Shown: piece by piece, positions 13,009-21,684 of the stretch | How the letters are laid out: each line of letters begins with the position of its first letter | Position numbering within the stretch: position 1 is the first letter of the stretch | Assembly (NCBI GenBank): GCA_009767595.1 | Contig: VSDK01027838.1 | Coordinates: 164,181 to 228,180 of the forward strand | DNA length: 64,000 nucleotides | Direction of reading: 5' to 3' | Source: Symbiodinium kawagutii | Taxonomy: Eukaryota; Sar; Dinophyceae; Suessiales; Symbiodiniaceae | Program-made: the position numbers and the translations under genes | The notes under the pieces: model-generated | The model's database searches: none | What the model was told of the DNA's origin: nothing | What the model saw: the letters and a program-made list of their open reading frames with translations, nothing else

Positions 13009-14522
13009 TGTATGTATGTATGTATGTATGTATGTATGTATGTATGTATGTATGTATGTATGTATGTATGTATGCATATGTAAATCTCGATTTGCAACGC
13101 ATACATACACGGCTACCCGTATACAAATGCTATGTGCATTTGTATAATTTATAGCCATCCTGGAGTTGATAGAATATCCAGCATGTTCAATATTCAGATG
13201 ATTTAGGTAGTCAGGATGGTCCGATTTGATATTCTATCTCCAAGATCCTTGTACGTGTGTGTGGATGTGTCCACACGAACGGAAATCTTTTCAAATGGAT
13301 TGTTCTCCCGCTACAGAGGAGACGTGTGTGTGCTGATTTTGCGTTCCCAGTCCTGCCTTTCATGTCCTATGATGTCTCATGGATACAAACTCTGAGACCG
13401 CTCGGGCGACAAACATGTACATACGTTTATTCCAATATACTATACAGTTATTTATGCAGCAGGCAAGCAACAGCAGACACAGTCGTATATATATATATAC
13501 ATTTATATTTACATACATAGATCTATATACACATGATACATATATATATATACATGTATATATATATATATACATATAAAGACGTATCTACATATAGTAC
13601 ATATATTTAGTGCATTTCTTTCCGAAATAGAACTGATACTTTCCAAGGCACTGCTCCGACGTGAGGCCACCATTGAAGCCTCCACCCCGGTGCCTCTCAG
13701 CTTTGACCAAGCGGTGACCTGGGCCTGTTCGGCATCCCTTAGGGCAGCAGAGGACGCCTGCGTGGCTTCCAGGTTCCTGTTTTGGAGAGACATTGGCTTT
13801 TATATGGCTATGGGTCAATATTAACTAACCAATAATGGTGGTTATTAACCAACAAACTAGAGGTGCTTTTATAGCAAGGATTTGGAAAGACAATCGTTTG
13901 CTTTGACAGGATTTGGATTTGAACTGTTTTTTTTTGTTGATTTGGGTTTTCAACGGTTTTGATATATGAAGATATATGAATAAACAAGCAAATGCATATA
14001 CGCACACACACACACCTCTATCTATATCTGTCTGCACACCTGTGTTTTGGGTCGGTTGGAAATCATTTTGGAGTGTCTCATGCGGTCTGCTGCTTTGGGT
14101 GTGCCTCAACTGCTGCAGTTCGACCTTTCGACACTGCCTGAACCATTGTTGGTAAGTTCATGCAATAGAAACGTTTGTGTAACACATATATCTATATCTA
14201 TGTTTTGTCGCCGTGTATATATATATATATATCAACATCTTTTGATACATATACATGCATACATGAACAGACTTTACACGAAAATATCTTGGGTCAAGAT
14301 CCGTTTGCAAAGCAGGTCCAGAACAGCATGGGGCAACCACTTTTCCAGTGGCGGAACCGGCGCAGGAAGGGCAGAACCGGCAGTCCATGTACTTCAACAC
14401 GGGTGCCGAAGACGCCCAAGTCACAGGCGCTCAGCTTTGGGATGCCTCCCATGATGATGGAAGGCATTCCCGGTAGTGGCACTAAGGAACCATGGCACCG
14501 GGTCCTGGGTGCCTCGCTTTAG
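623..14522 (+). CDS. Gene A: many-exon protein-coding gene, function not recognised (5' end outside window)
   Basis: Gene-level entry; exons are listed separately. About 23 short coding-like blocks lie on the + strand. From 623 to 6131 successive exons have compatible phases. From 7714 to 10715 a second compatible run follows. Links 6131 to 7714 and 11472 to 14151 are not resolved. The protein has one clear hydrophobic segment (WLVILVGLCTLIVM, near 7820) and a basic, Ala-rich patch (near 5970). No catalytic motif of a known family was seen. The last exon either ends at a splice donor (14473) or runs to a stop at 14520-14522, which may be the gene end because a strong start codon follows at 15908. 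The start is not visible and may lie upstream of the window. Gene identity is unknown; coding status of most exons is moderately sure. Confidence 0.5.
1102..1183 (+). CDS. Gene A exon
   Basis: Acceptor GGCAG/G and donor ATG/GTAAAC. In phase with the preceding exon it reads AKVICVGLRSWQRYPPEP. A second frame is also open (GDMRGTPVMATLPPRTK), but phase favours the first. Confidence 0.5.
1636..1658 (+). CDS. Gene A micro-exon (tentative)
   Basis: A 23-nt block between a TTCCAG acceptor and a GTGGCC donor reads TYGFVRA. It is proposed mainly because it restores phase between neighbours. A longer open frame across this spot (WPLPDINTGELEIHG) is an alternative. Confidence 0.25.
1749..1802 (+). CDS. 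Gene A exon
   Basis: Good acceptor TTTTCTTACAG and donor CGC/GTAAGC flank exactly 18 codons: PYRVAMAAWELGRVPWLR. Phase 0 at both ends. Confidence 0.5.
1952..2015 (+). CDS. Gene A exon
   Basis: Acceptor GCAACAG/G and donor GCG/GTGGTG. Phase-compatible frame VFVFHRVVMMEHRHQQMCW. A second open frame (VRFPSGCYDGTSAPADV) is phase-incompatible with the next exon. Confidence 0.45.
2239..2327 (+). CDS. Gene A exon
   Basis: Acceptor TTGCAG/G and donor TGG/GTGGTT. Reads KKDQLPLPDFIRHGSLGMGW then ADPWRMRNW and ends in phase 0. The adjoining intron starts with a (GAT)n tract. Confidence 0.5.
2348..2500. repeat. (GAC/GAT/GGT)n tract
   Basis: Degenerate GAT-type tract right after the 2239 exon; poly-Asp and poly-His frames here are artefacts. 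Confidence 0.9.
2975..3113 (+). CDS. Gene A exon
   Basis: Pyrimidine-rich acceptor CCCACTTCCAG/G and donor GGTG/GTAAGA. The frame linking both neighbours reads GQSAGIAPQVALDVVLAVHP. A longer frame from 2864 (ELNSSNESDETMLKRSW) is also open but would create a stop at the next junction. Confidence 0.55.
3687..3940. repeat. 127-bp tandem duplication
   Basis: Two almost identical copies starting GTCAATGATTGATCGGCACT at 3687 and 3814. Confidence 0.85.
3984..4062 (+). CDS. Gene A exon
   Basis: Acceptor TCAGAG/CA and donor GTC/GTAGGT. In-phase peptide RGQDAAPSADEAKRSRHWNG, polar and probably disordered. Confidence 0.5.
4629..4690 (+). CDS. Gene A exon
   Basis: Acceptor GGCACAG and donor GATG/GTGAAG. 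Reads RLESAREDVRDLLDASRIGD, a strong amphipathic helix, in phase with both neighbours. Confidence 0.6.
4991..5120 (+). CDS. Gene A exon
   Basis: Acceptor GTGTGCAG/G. Phase from the preceding exon selects the frame DLVVKHPRHLHPKILARQFH. The donor GTTCAC is weak, so the 3' end is uncertain. Confidence 0.45.
5671..5800 (+). CDS. Gene A exon
   Basis: Acceptor AGTACAG and donor GCA/GTGGCT. Reads IRDWDQILGEIISDSDDGS followed by a Pro/Ser/Gly linker, ending in phase 0. The acidic DSDDG stretch may be a regulatory site, but that is speculation. Confidence 0.5.
5918..6131 (+). CDS. Gene A exon
   Basis: After GGAAAAG the phase-0 frame reads SMLVAANQLPPSCANQAALA, then AAKRLRKRSNDSS (very basic) and STLLFGFVTAILVEGFPP (short hydrophobic run). 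Third bases are about 72% G or C. The 3' end is uncertain (GTGAAA at 6132 or GTGCTA at 6114). The opposite strand is also open but has weaker splice sites. Confidence 0.5.
6723..7466 (+). pseudogene. Degenerate long reading frame with two in-frame stops
   Basis: One + strand frame runs 248 codons with only two stops (TGA at 6933-6935 and TAG at 7137-7139). All three segments look protein-like (for example RRSSIEESCGFERCHFSY and RDSGGTLVEPVPLARNCLV). No intron boundaries are evident. A decayed intronless copy (retrocopy or transposon ORF) is the simplest reading; separate exons are possible. Identity unknown. The antisense frame 7474-7151 is also open. Confidence 0.3.
7714..7888 (+). CDS. Gene A exon with membrane-like segment
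   Basis: Acceptor TCCTCACCAG/G. Reads GLMKGGCQPQC, then KSVAVRIPSGNPPEKPW and the hydrophobic LVILVGLCTLIVM, followed by SPHTEQLKSS. The donor GTGGCTTCTCAA is the left end of an inverted-repeat element of the GGTGGTTTCTCAA family. Confidence 0.5.
7887..7999 (+). mobile_element. Family-2 inverted-repeat element at the start of an intron
   Basis: Left end GGTGGCTTCTCAAAG and right end CTTGAGAAACCAC are inverted copies. The GT inside the left end serves as the proposed donor at 7889. Phase-compatible acceptors are at 8006 or, better, 8128. Confidence 0.5.
8129..8212 (+). CDS. Gene A exon
   Basis: Acceptor GACAGCAG and donor CACAG/GTACCC. In-phase peptide EALGNLPALPVHDLRSVVPV. Confidence 0.5.
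8404..8435 (+). CDS. Gene A small exon
   Basis: Acceptor CACAAG/G and donor GCGAG/GTATGA. In-phase peptide GGATQPQPSGE; linker-like. Confidence 0.4.
9176..9296 (+). CDS. Gene A exon
   Basis: Acceptor TGGGAAG and donor TTCG/GTGATC. In phase it reads HLGDMELPSQLSQVLRISTS, then DGLRMAAHGVSPMIF. The reverse strand is also open but phase links support +. Confidence 0.5.
9926..10007 (+). CDS. Gene A exon
   Basis: Acceptor AGCACAG and donor GGAG/GTGCAA. In-phase peptide ALTRSDAASQSRVDRPAMVS. The intron that follows begins with a long (GAT)n tract. Confidence 0.5.
10068..10168. repeat. (GAT)n microsatellite
   Basis: GAT tract with AATTAT interruptions, directly after the 9926 exon. Confidence 0.95.
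10680..10715 (+). CDS. Gene A small exon
   Basis: Pyrimidine-rich acceptor GCTTGTTCACCAG and donor GGAAG/GTCGGC. In-phase peptide GPQLILARRKG. The frame stays open to about 10789 (GRSAYGNEDSAHLLYW), so the exon may be longer. Confidence 0.4.
11348..11472 (+). CDS. Gene A exon, frame ambiguous
   Basis: A GC-rich block flanked by TTTGCCCAG and GG/GTTGGA. All three frames are open. LATAALGAAGLVAAVVRRR has the best third-base composition, whereas phase would favour a Trp/Arg-rich frame. It sits exactly where the flanking satellite changes from CCATCATTAACC type to GGTTGATGATGG type. Confidence 0.4.
11867..11981 (+). mobile_element. Family-1 inverted-repeat element
   Basis: Left end GGCTATGGGTCAATATTAAC and right end TTTTGACCCACTGCCAT. 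About 115 bp with no coding capacity, matching copies at 27022, 58915 and 62937. Confidence 0.5.
12672..12797 (+). CDS. Possible coding segment, boundaries unknown
   Basis: The frame EEDTTIPISTDGDPDLIKKA followed by NFHLCQIQTQKPRVMWRD is protein-like, but third-base composition is not exon-like and no clean splice pair frames it. Confidence 0.25.
12981..13076. repeat. (TGTA)n microsatellite
   Basis: About 23 uninterrupted tetranucleotide copies following a CT-rich/TA tract. Confidence 0.9.
13154..13243. mobile_element. Family-3 inverted-repeat element
   Basis: Starts CCATCCTGGAGTTGATAGAA and ends TGATATTCTATCTCCAAG. It aligns with the reverse complement of the element at 61841-61938. Non-coding. 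Confidence 0.4.
13648..13813 (+). CDS. Gene A exon running into a family-1 element
   Basis: Acceptor TTTCCAAG/G. Reads ALLRREATIEASTPVPLSFD, then AVTWACSASLRAAEDACVAS and RFLFWRDIGFY. The frame then enters the family-1 element (ATGGCTATG/GTCAAT), whose GT is the proposed donor. An earlier donor (GTTCCT or GTGGCT) is possible. Confidence 0.5.
14041..14151 (+). CDS. Gene A exon, 5' boundary uncertain
   Basis: Ideal donor TTG/GTAAGT. Reads GRLEIILECLMRSAALGVPQ then LLQFDLSTLPEPLL. No AG is close to the 5' side; the nearest compatible one is at 13988, across a CA/TA microsatellite. Confidence 0.5.
14316..14472 (+). CDS. Gene A exon, possibly last
   Basis: Acceptor AAGCAG/G in phase with the previous exon. 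Reads VQNSMGQPLFQWRNRRRKGR (basic), then a Ser/Pro-rich stretch and MPPMMMEGIPG. Donor CCG/GTAGTG, or read-through to the stop at 14520-14522. Another open frame (FPVAEPAQEGQNRQSMYF) has similar composition but the wrong phase. Confidence 0.5.
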
Positions 14523-15103
14523 GGTGATGTAAAGGTTGGCTTGGTGAAGGTAGGCAACTGAATCTTGAGACAGGTCAAAGAAAGGTTTGGTTTCTGGTGA
14601 AAAGACTGCGAGTTTATTTCATATCCTTTAGCTACGTCGCTGGAGTGTAGGGTAGATACCCACTTGGATGTGAGTTTGGATGGATCCCGTTGGGGGTGAG
14701 TTTGGGTGTACCTCATTGTGTGTATCTGCGGTGCAAATTATGCCTGGTCCTTGGTGATTTTTGGAACTAAACAAGTATGCTTTGTATATTATGATGTGTG
14801 CATCTCTAAAATCTATAAAAAGCATCCTTGATCTGCCACAAACCCGAATTCCACGGTTGACACCTCAACGGTTTTCAAGTCCTTTCCTCATGGTTCCAGA
14901 CAAGGTGATGAACGTTGACAGATGTGGTAAGTAGGTACCAAGGGCAGGCTCCACAGTTGGTACCTGGAGGTAACGGTCATCTTCGACCATGCTGCAGGTG
15001 AATTGGGTGGTGTGCTGCAATTCGCTGAGCAGGTGGCGGAGGGATTGTGGTGAATGGTGGCGATGGTTCATGGCTAGTAATGTTCGCAACACCCAGGATG
15101 GAT

Positions 15104-15107
15104 GATC

Positions 15108-15188
<81 letters not shown>
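15104..15188. repeat. (GAT)n microsatellite
   Basis: Long uninterrupted GAT tract in the stretch between genes A and B. Nothing coding is convincing from 14530 to 15900. Confidence 0.9.
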
Positions 15189-15907
15189 CCGATGGTTTGA
15201 TGGAACGGCCCAAGAATTCCTGGGTCACCCAGCCCAGTACCTGCAAGCAAAAAACAGGCACTGGTGCACCCAAAGGTGGTTGGCTCATAGACCCATCAAA
15301 CCAGGGTCATAATGGTGTCCAATGCTGCAAGCCTAACCAATGCATATGGAACCTCAACAATGGATGGCTTGAGAAACACCTGTTATATTGATGGTCACTA
15401 GTAAGAGAGTCAGCCACCAACGCGAAGCATTTTGATTGGATTTTCTGGGATTTCAGGGTCCTTGCGACAAAGAACTGCAATGGGTGCACCTGAAGTGGCA
15501 ACTTTGCACGATACAATTTACCCGGCAGGTTCATCCTAAGTGGGGGAAGCAACTTTCATCTTTGACCCACCCTTGCCCTTGCGTAGAAAGTATAGAGTTC
15601 CCTACCAAACCTTTGTGGCCCACAGCTGTTCCAATTGAGAGGAAGGACCGTCCTGTCGTCGTTGTATCCAGTTTCTCCTCATTTCTTATCTTGATACCAG
15701 GCATGAGCTTTGGCTTACCAGTTAGGCCACTTGCCCGCGAGGCCTATGAGTATCAAGCTATATAAAATCGGTCATTCATTCTATAATACGCAACTATGTG
15801 AAATCCATAACCATATTCTATGTAATTATGTAAAATCAATAGCCATTATGTACTGTATGCACCAGCCCCTGCCACCCTCCTCCCATCCAATGAGTTGATC
15901 TTGAACC

Positions 15908-16073
15908 ATGGCGGGAGCAACTCAGGTGGCTAAAACCTTGGCCCTGGCCAACAAGCTGCCCGAGGGCAACGGCGTTCGGGTGCTCTTCACCGATTTCGGC
16001 GCGAAATCGCTGGTGGCCACGCGATGGGGAGAGCTGCCGGAGAACTTGTGCCGCGGACGCGAGGGAGGGACGC
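15908..16073 (+). CDS. Gene B exon 1 with start codon
   Basis: ATG at 15908 with A at -3 and G at +4. Reads AGATQVAKTLALANKLPEGN, then GVRVLFTDFGAKSLVATRW. Third bases are almost all G or C. Donor ACGC/GTGGAT. Confidence 0.6.
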
Positions 16074-19000
16074 GTGGATTTGGCTCATGCTGAAATCTTG
16101 AAGCCAACTCGTTGGCAAGCTGGTCGTCACATGTTATCACTGTTAGCCACATCCCAACTGCCGGTACCCTCTGGTTGACTATTTTTGGGATTTCAAGGGC
16201 TGGTGGGTGCACCCCCAGCCACATCGGCTTTGGAGGCCTTTTTTTTGGCGAGTTGTAGCAGTTGCACAGTTGGACTGCAGCATTGAGCCTGGCATCGTGC
16301 GTATTTGGAGAGCTTGAATCCAATCTTTGATGTTTTGACCGGTGAATTTTGCCACTTTGAGGTCGACAAGTTGACCAAATGAATCTGAGCTAGAAACTCA
16401 TAGCTAGCTATTAGCTGCAGGATGACTCTGAGCTCCGGAGCTAATGGTTCCAGCTATGGCCAGCCCCAATGCCACCTGCCGTCGCACCGAGGGTTCTGGA
16501 CCATTTGCCACCGGTGCTGCCCAAGAGAGAGCTGCGGATGGAGGAGCGGATGAAGCTCAATGAGATGTTGGAGGCTTCAGTTTTGCTGGCAACTTGGCAC
16601 TGACCTGTCAGAGGTATGTTGGGTTTACGGTTGTTGGTGGTTACAACCGTTGGGGGCCATGAACCTAGCTGGTATATGTTGAGAACATGCATGATCCTGC
16701 AGATGCCAAGCATTCTCAGGCCGTTGCGCCTGATTCAAAATTTCTCTAGTTGAGATCCATACCAGTGCAAGCCTCGCCCCCCACCCCATGGGGATGTAGC
16801 TGAGTGTGATTAGAGAAGGCAGGCAGCAGAAAAGGTAAGGAGACACACTGTTGGCACAGAAATGTTTGTTCCATTCTACAGGGCATTTTTTGGGCCAACT
16901 GCCGGTTCGCCCAGTGATTGGGGTTATGTAATCTACTGCACTTGCAACTGGTAAGGTCCCAGCCCCCGCATGCATTTTCTTTTCCACAGCTGAATTGGCT
17001 AGTAAAGGTACCATAGAGTGGACCAAAGACAACTATAGTAACATTGAAACATACTTAATTACGTATTCAGTGACAATTTCGTGATTCAGCGTTGCAAATC
17101 CTCCATGTGTCACCTCTCGTCTCAAGCCGAACGTGGTGTCACCAAACAGGATCTACAGAAGGCAGAACCAAGACCTGAGAGACACCCCACCAACCGAACT
17201 ACCGAACCTTGCGATCTGAAATGGTGGATCAATGTGGCACAGAAACCATCAAGGGACACAAAGACCACTCTTCAAAGTCTGGCAACCATGGACTCATCAA
17301 CACCGTCGATCGATCTCCATGTCATCCCAGCATCAGTCTCCGGGCCCAAGAGTCTCAGCTCGGTATCCCGGGGCGTTGGATCATTTGGAAACCAGATGAA
17401 ACCGGGGGACCCGCCGATGGCCTCAGGTAGTGGCGCCCAACCAGTCCGAGATGGCAGCTGTCTTGGCCATTTTTGATGTCATGAAAGACTTAGGGAAGAT
17501 GCTTGGAAGCAAATTCACATCAACTTCCCATATCAGGAAGAACCAGAAAACACATAAATGGGAGTGTACCCATCATCCCCCAAATTCGTCTAAATGGAAA
17601 AACAGCGACCATCAATTTATGGCGACATATGGATGCCATTTTATACCCAAATATGTGCGGTATTGTTTTCAGTGCTTGGATGGCCCCACAGTTGGAATGG
17701 TGATGTTTCATATCAAAATGCTCCAAGAGGCTGTTGTGATGGTTAGGCTTTGGGATGTTCGCCAGGGAAGTGGAACCTGCAGACACCGCGCTTTTGCCAA
17801 GGGGAAGCGCGGGGAACCAAGTGTTCTTGACTCCTTCCCTGTAACCTCGACCTGATCCCCCCACAGAGTGACACAGACTCCCTACTACAGAATTGCTGGG
17901 GCGAATTTTGTGTTTTGGAGAGAGCTGGTTGTTCCTACGAAGCAACTGTGGTGTCAGGTGGGTTTCCCCTTCAATCCCGGGACCCTATGAGACAAACCCT
18001 AGCAGTGTCGATGATCGAACTCTCTTGCACCAGCAGAGTCTGTAGCAAGCCGCCGCTCTCAGACATCTTCTGCTCCCTCTGCCAGAATTGCATTCACACA
18101 GCATCTTCCTTTCAGGGCGTCCCGAAGATTTCATTCTCGACATTCAAGTCACCATAGGTTTCTGAGGAAATCACCAAATGAGGGGGGCCCTCTTTTGCAA
18201 CAGGGAATGTAGCAATGTGGGCCTGGCAGTAGACTGGCGGTAATCTGCCCAAGCAAGATGCTTTTTCCAAGACTTGCGGGTATTGGCCATGCTGACCGAG
18301 GAAAGTTCCAGTGATCCTGCTGANNNNNNNNNNNNNNNNNNNNNNNNNNNNNNNNNATGCGGACCGAGGAAAGTTCCGGTGATCCTGCTGACCGCCAAGC
18401 TGGTTCAGGATCCGGTGGCCGTGGCAGGTGTGATGCTGCGGAACTTCCGTGCCTTTGAGAGCACCCTTTTGCCGGTCTTCCATTTGGAACAGTTCGATCC
18501 CGAAGACGACAAGGAGCACGACTGGCCGCCCCTGGGCTGAGGCACAGCCCCAGAGCCCAATTTGTTGGGACAGCAGCTGTTAAGGGTCAATGATGATGGT
18601 AAGTAGTGGGTACCAACTGCAATGATCATGGTGATTACGTCATGAATTACCCATTGTGTACCATCATCATTACCAGCATTGACCTTCATGAATCATATAT
18701 TCACAACTACTGAAAACGATTTACCATCGTCAAACACTGATGATGCCTCATCAATCAGCAACCATGGGACAGGGGCACCATTCACCACTGTGGGCTATGG
18801 GCCCCTGGCTCTGAGTGTAATCATCCCACTGTTCGCCGGCTGCCCACAGTTACAGCGCGTGATAACCCTGGTTCTAAGTGGTATCACAGACAGTTACCTA
18901 AGTAAGTTGTAACTCTGGTTACCAGTCGGACAATCGCAGTTAGCCTCTGGCTGTCACTTGGGTTGTCACTAGGGTAACAACCCACTCGCGGACCGGGGAT

Positions 19001-19892
19001 GAGCCATCAAGATATTCATGAATAGACCATCGAAGGCCATCTGCTTATGCTTGGTATATACTTCTGTTGTTTGATGATTGGTGGGGCAAGGGTCAACCAA
19101 CAATCAGCATGGGATACTGTATTTAAATGTTGAATTACCTATTGAAGCATGAGACGATCCCTGTGACCGTGCCAGGACCCCCTTCCGCTGAACAGTGCGG
19201 TGATCGTCCGGGTTTGGCCTCGACCCTTCTCCGTGTGGGAGGACAACCCCGAGGATCCCGAGTCCATCGATGGATATTTCCTGCTGGATGTGAATGAACA
19301 ACAAGCGCAGGACGAGTGCAAACCAGTGCTGCGCTGTTTTGACGTTGATGCTCAGGGGTAAGCTACAGCTGTTCCTGTTGGCAACCAGCTACTTGGTCGC
19401 TTGTTTCTCATTATTTGGTGCCCACTGCTGTTGTCAACAGTGCTATGGCCGGGCCTTTTGTACAAAGTCAAAGGTAGCCATGGGCTGCTGACCGAGACTC
19501 GCACGAACATGAAGTCAAGATGGCCAATCTCCAGCTACGTATGAAGCCATCCTCAACCCCAAACTGCCTACAATAAATGATAAACTGATACTGGATGGCT
19601 TATACCCGCATGGTTAATCAGCCATCAACCCTCCAGCATCATCAACCAATATTGGTCACCATTGTCAACTACTATTAGTAAATGTCAGTCACTAGTACTA
19701 TTGCTCGTTGATCATTAGTAACTAGTCACATCTAGTCACATCCAGTCGCATATAGTCACCCTTCACCATGAACCCCAAGCACCGCAGGACTTCCAGGACT
19801 GCCTGACCTTCCTGAAAGGCTCCCGTGAGCTAACGAAACGAATGCGGCTGAAGGAACGCCAGGAGCGCGAGAAGGGCGGCAAGCTGATCTGA
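15908..19892 (+). CDS. Gene B: complete multi-exon gene, function not recognised
   Basis: Gene-level entry. It begins with ATG in a strong ACCATGG context at 15908 and ends with TGA at 19890-19892. Exons at 15908, 16464, 17359, 17867, 18116 and 18369 follow with compatible phases; 19176 and 19788 complete it, with one or two small exons possibly missing between 19358 and 19787. The N-terminus has VRVLFTDFGAKSLVATRWGE, which faintly resembles the core of a Tudor-type barrel. The centre has beta-like runs (KVPVILLTAKLVQDPVAVAG). The C-terminus is a basic helix (LTKRMRLKERQEREKGGKLI). None of this is enough for a family call. Exon 6 abuts an assembly gap. Introns are 150-800 nt. Confidence 0.55.
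16464..16579 (+). CDS. Gene B exon 2
   Basis: Acceptor TGGCCAG and donor TCA/GTTTTG. In phase: PMPPAVAPRVLDHLPPVLPK then RELRMEERMKLNEMLEAS. Confidence 0.55.
17359..17426 (+). CDS. Gene B exon 3
   Basis: Acceptor AGTCTCAG and donor TCAG/GTAGTG. In phase: LGIPGRWIIWKPDETGGPAD. Confidence 0.55.
17867..17957 (+). CDS. Gene B exon 4
   Basis: Textbook acceptor CCCCCCACAG and donor TCAG/GTGGGT. 91 nt in phase: VTQTPYYRIAGANFVFWREL then VVPTKQLWCQ. Confidence 0.7.
18116..18147 (+). CDS. Gene B exon 5 (small)
   Basis: Acceptor CTTCCTTTCAG/G and donor CAA/GTCACC. In phase: GVPKISFSTFK. A second frame (RPEDFILDIQVTI) is attractive but phase-incompatible. Confidence 0.45.
18324..18356. other. Assembly gap (33 N)
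   Basis: Flanked by near-identical copies of a 35-bp sequence containing GACCGAGGAAAGTTCC, so the gap may hide a tandem duplication or be a mis-join. Confidence 0.95.
18369..18537 (+). CDS. Gene B exon 6, 3' end uncertain
   Basis: Acceptor ACCGAG/G, in phase: KVPVILLTAKLVQDPVAVAG, then VMLRNFRAFESTLLPVFHLE and QFDPEDDKEHDWPPL. A TGA follows at 18538. A GTCTTC donor at 18475 would keep phase but discard coding-like sequence. A non-canonical donor is possible. Confidence 0.55.
19176..19357 (+). CDS. Gene B exon 7
   Basis: Acceptor GTGCCAG/G and donor AGGG/GTAAGC. Reads DPLPLNSAVIVRVWPRPFSV, then WEDNPEDPESIDGYFLLDVN and EQQAQDECKPVLRCFDVDAQ. Strong third-base bias. Confidence 0.65.
19788..19892 (+). 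CDS. Gene B last exon with stop
   Basis: Acceptor ACCGCAG/G; 34 codons then TGA. Reads DFQDCLTFLKGSRELTKRMR then LKERQEREKGGKLI, a basic, probably coiled C-terminus. A lead-in micro-exon (19517-19538, WPISSY) would reconcile phase but is speculative. Confidence 0.6.
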   Translation, partial: DFQDCLTFLKGSRELTKRMRLKERQEREKGGKLI

Positions 19893-20162
19893 GGCCGTGG
19901 ATGGCCGGGCCTTTCAACGCTGTGGTTGTCGTCAGCTGCTGATTTCGAAAAACGTTCCAGTTGAATGATTGGCCAATATGAACGTTACTCTTATGAAATT
20001 CATTTTTTTCAACTTGAATGATGGGCCACTAGTAGTTTTGTTAAGAACCGTGTTGGAGTCAATGACACTCGAGATTTGCAGCACCTTTTAGCGACTGAAC
20101 GGATCACGGGCGCTGTCGTTATAGCATGTCACTAGGATGCCTGGTACTAGCATATGTTTCAG

Positions 20163-20314
20163 ATGTGGGCGTGGCACATGAAGTTCCAGTGGCTGTTGAT
20201 GTTAGCTCCACTGCAGCTCACATGAAGCCTTGTGGAGCAGCGGGCCGCCGTGATTCACGATGGCAGATTCTCCAAGAACTCCCCAGCAATGTTAGTTGGA
20301 AGACACAACTGGAG
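20163..20314 (+). CDS. Coding exon, function unknown
   Basis: Acceptor TATGTTTCAG and donor GGAG/GTGACT. Reads VGVAHEVPVAVDVSSTAAHM, then DSRWQILQELPSNVSWKTQ. The intron after it begins with TGATGATGAGTGG-type satellite and ends (21006-21410) with CCATTATTGACC type. Confidence 0.45.
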
Positions 20315-21416
20315 GTGACTCGCGGCTGATCGAAATCTGGTAATCAAGCAGTATTACCAAGTCAAGGTGTATCAACGAATTAGTGCTTCACCATAATGAT
20401 TGCTGACAGTAATTACTGGCTGATGATGAGTGGTCCATGACGGGTGGATGATGACTGGTATCATAATCACTGATGATTTCGACTTTCATTTCACCCATGA
20501 AAACAGTGCTAGATTCGATGGTTGGAGGATGCTGGGGGTACAACCACAGCTGTTGTGAGCGGTTGTGAGCAGTGGAGCAGACACCACCGACACAGTGAGA
20601 TATCTCTGGATTTTTCTTGCCTCGGACCATCATTGACCAGGGAGAAGATAGTGATGTTGATGATGCTTCTGTAAGTATATTTGTGTTTTCTAACTGTTCC
20701 CATGTGCCATGACATGGTATCATAGGGGTTCAACCTACTCGGTTTATAGGGGTTTTGCCCGTGTCCTGATGCTGCTCCACTGATCCAACAACTTTCACAC
20801 GCTTTCGGTAGGTCTGCAGAAGCTTTCCAGAACTCAAGTTTTTGAGGCTGACACGGCTAGCCTTTTTGCCAGTGGAAGATGAACAATCGCGAACAAGTGC
20901 ACATGGCCATCAACAGGGTACCCAGCAAAATCTTGACATGTTTGTTTGGAGGTAGTGCTGTTCAATCGCCCTAGATGATTTCTGAGTTCTGGTCACTATC
21001 CCTACGGCAAACCATCATTAGCCATTATTGACCATTACTATTTGCTATCAACCAATATCAGCCATTCAAATCATTGTGTTTCGAGCATTATCAACCATTA
21101 TCAACTATTATCAAAGATTATCAGCCAATACCACGGGCTCTCACTATTGTCAGCCATCATCAATCAGTCATTTACTACCATTAGTCATTAGCTACTACCG
21201 GATGGTCCTGATTTTTCAATATCAGAGGTATCAATCAACTGTAACCAACGACTTACTTATTGATTGGTTTGTTCTTAACCATACTTATTTACCACATATT
21301 AAATGCCATTTGTCATCCTTAAGTGCACAATACCTATCTTAGATTAACCATTATCAACTGACATTGTCAACGACCATTATCTATTATTAACCATCAATAC
21401 ATACCATTTGCCTTAG

Positions 21417-21486
21417 AAACATGTGAAACATGTGCCTTGGACAAACTCACCAGCTACGAACTGCTACAGAATCAGGGCTCCATATG
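21417..21486 (+). CDS. Coding exon ending at a family-1 variant
   Basis: Acceptor TTTGCCTTAG. Reads TCALDKLTSYELLQNQGSIW. The sequence then enters ATGGCTATGAGGCC, a divergent family-1 left end. No GT donor is obvious at the boundary. Confidence 0.4.
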
Positions 21487-21574
21487 GCTATGAGGCCATG
21501 GGACAATGTTAACCAACAGCCATGGGTATGTGAACATGCCAACAGCTCGACTAGTTGGGTCATTTGCAGTGCAG

Positions 21575-21684
21575 GTGACTCACCGCCATATTCATTTATA
21601 GAGTTTGGGGAAGCAGAATTGGAACGGTTGCTTTACACGTCGTCACATTTTTGGAGGCTCACCATGTGGACCAGCTATCAGTGA
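21575..21684 (+). CDS. Coding exon, possibly last of its gene
   Basis: Acceptor TTTGCAGTGCAG/G, supplied by the right part of a family-1-like element. Reads GDSPPYSFIEFGEAELERLL then YTSSHFWRLTMWTSYQ, ending in TGA. Confidence 0.4.

Noticed and set aside
15109..15312. Poly-Met/poly-Asp/poly-His frames
   Set aside because: Direct translation of a (GAT)n tract.
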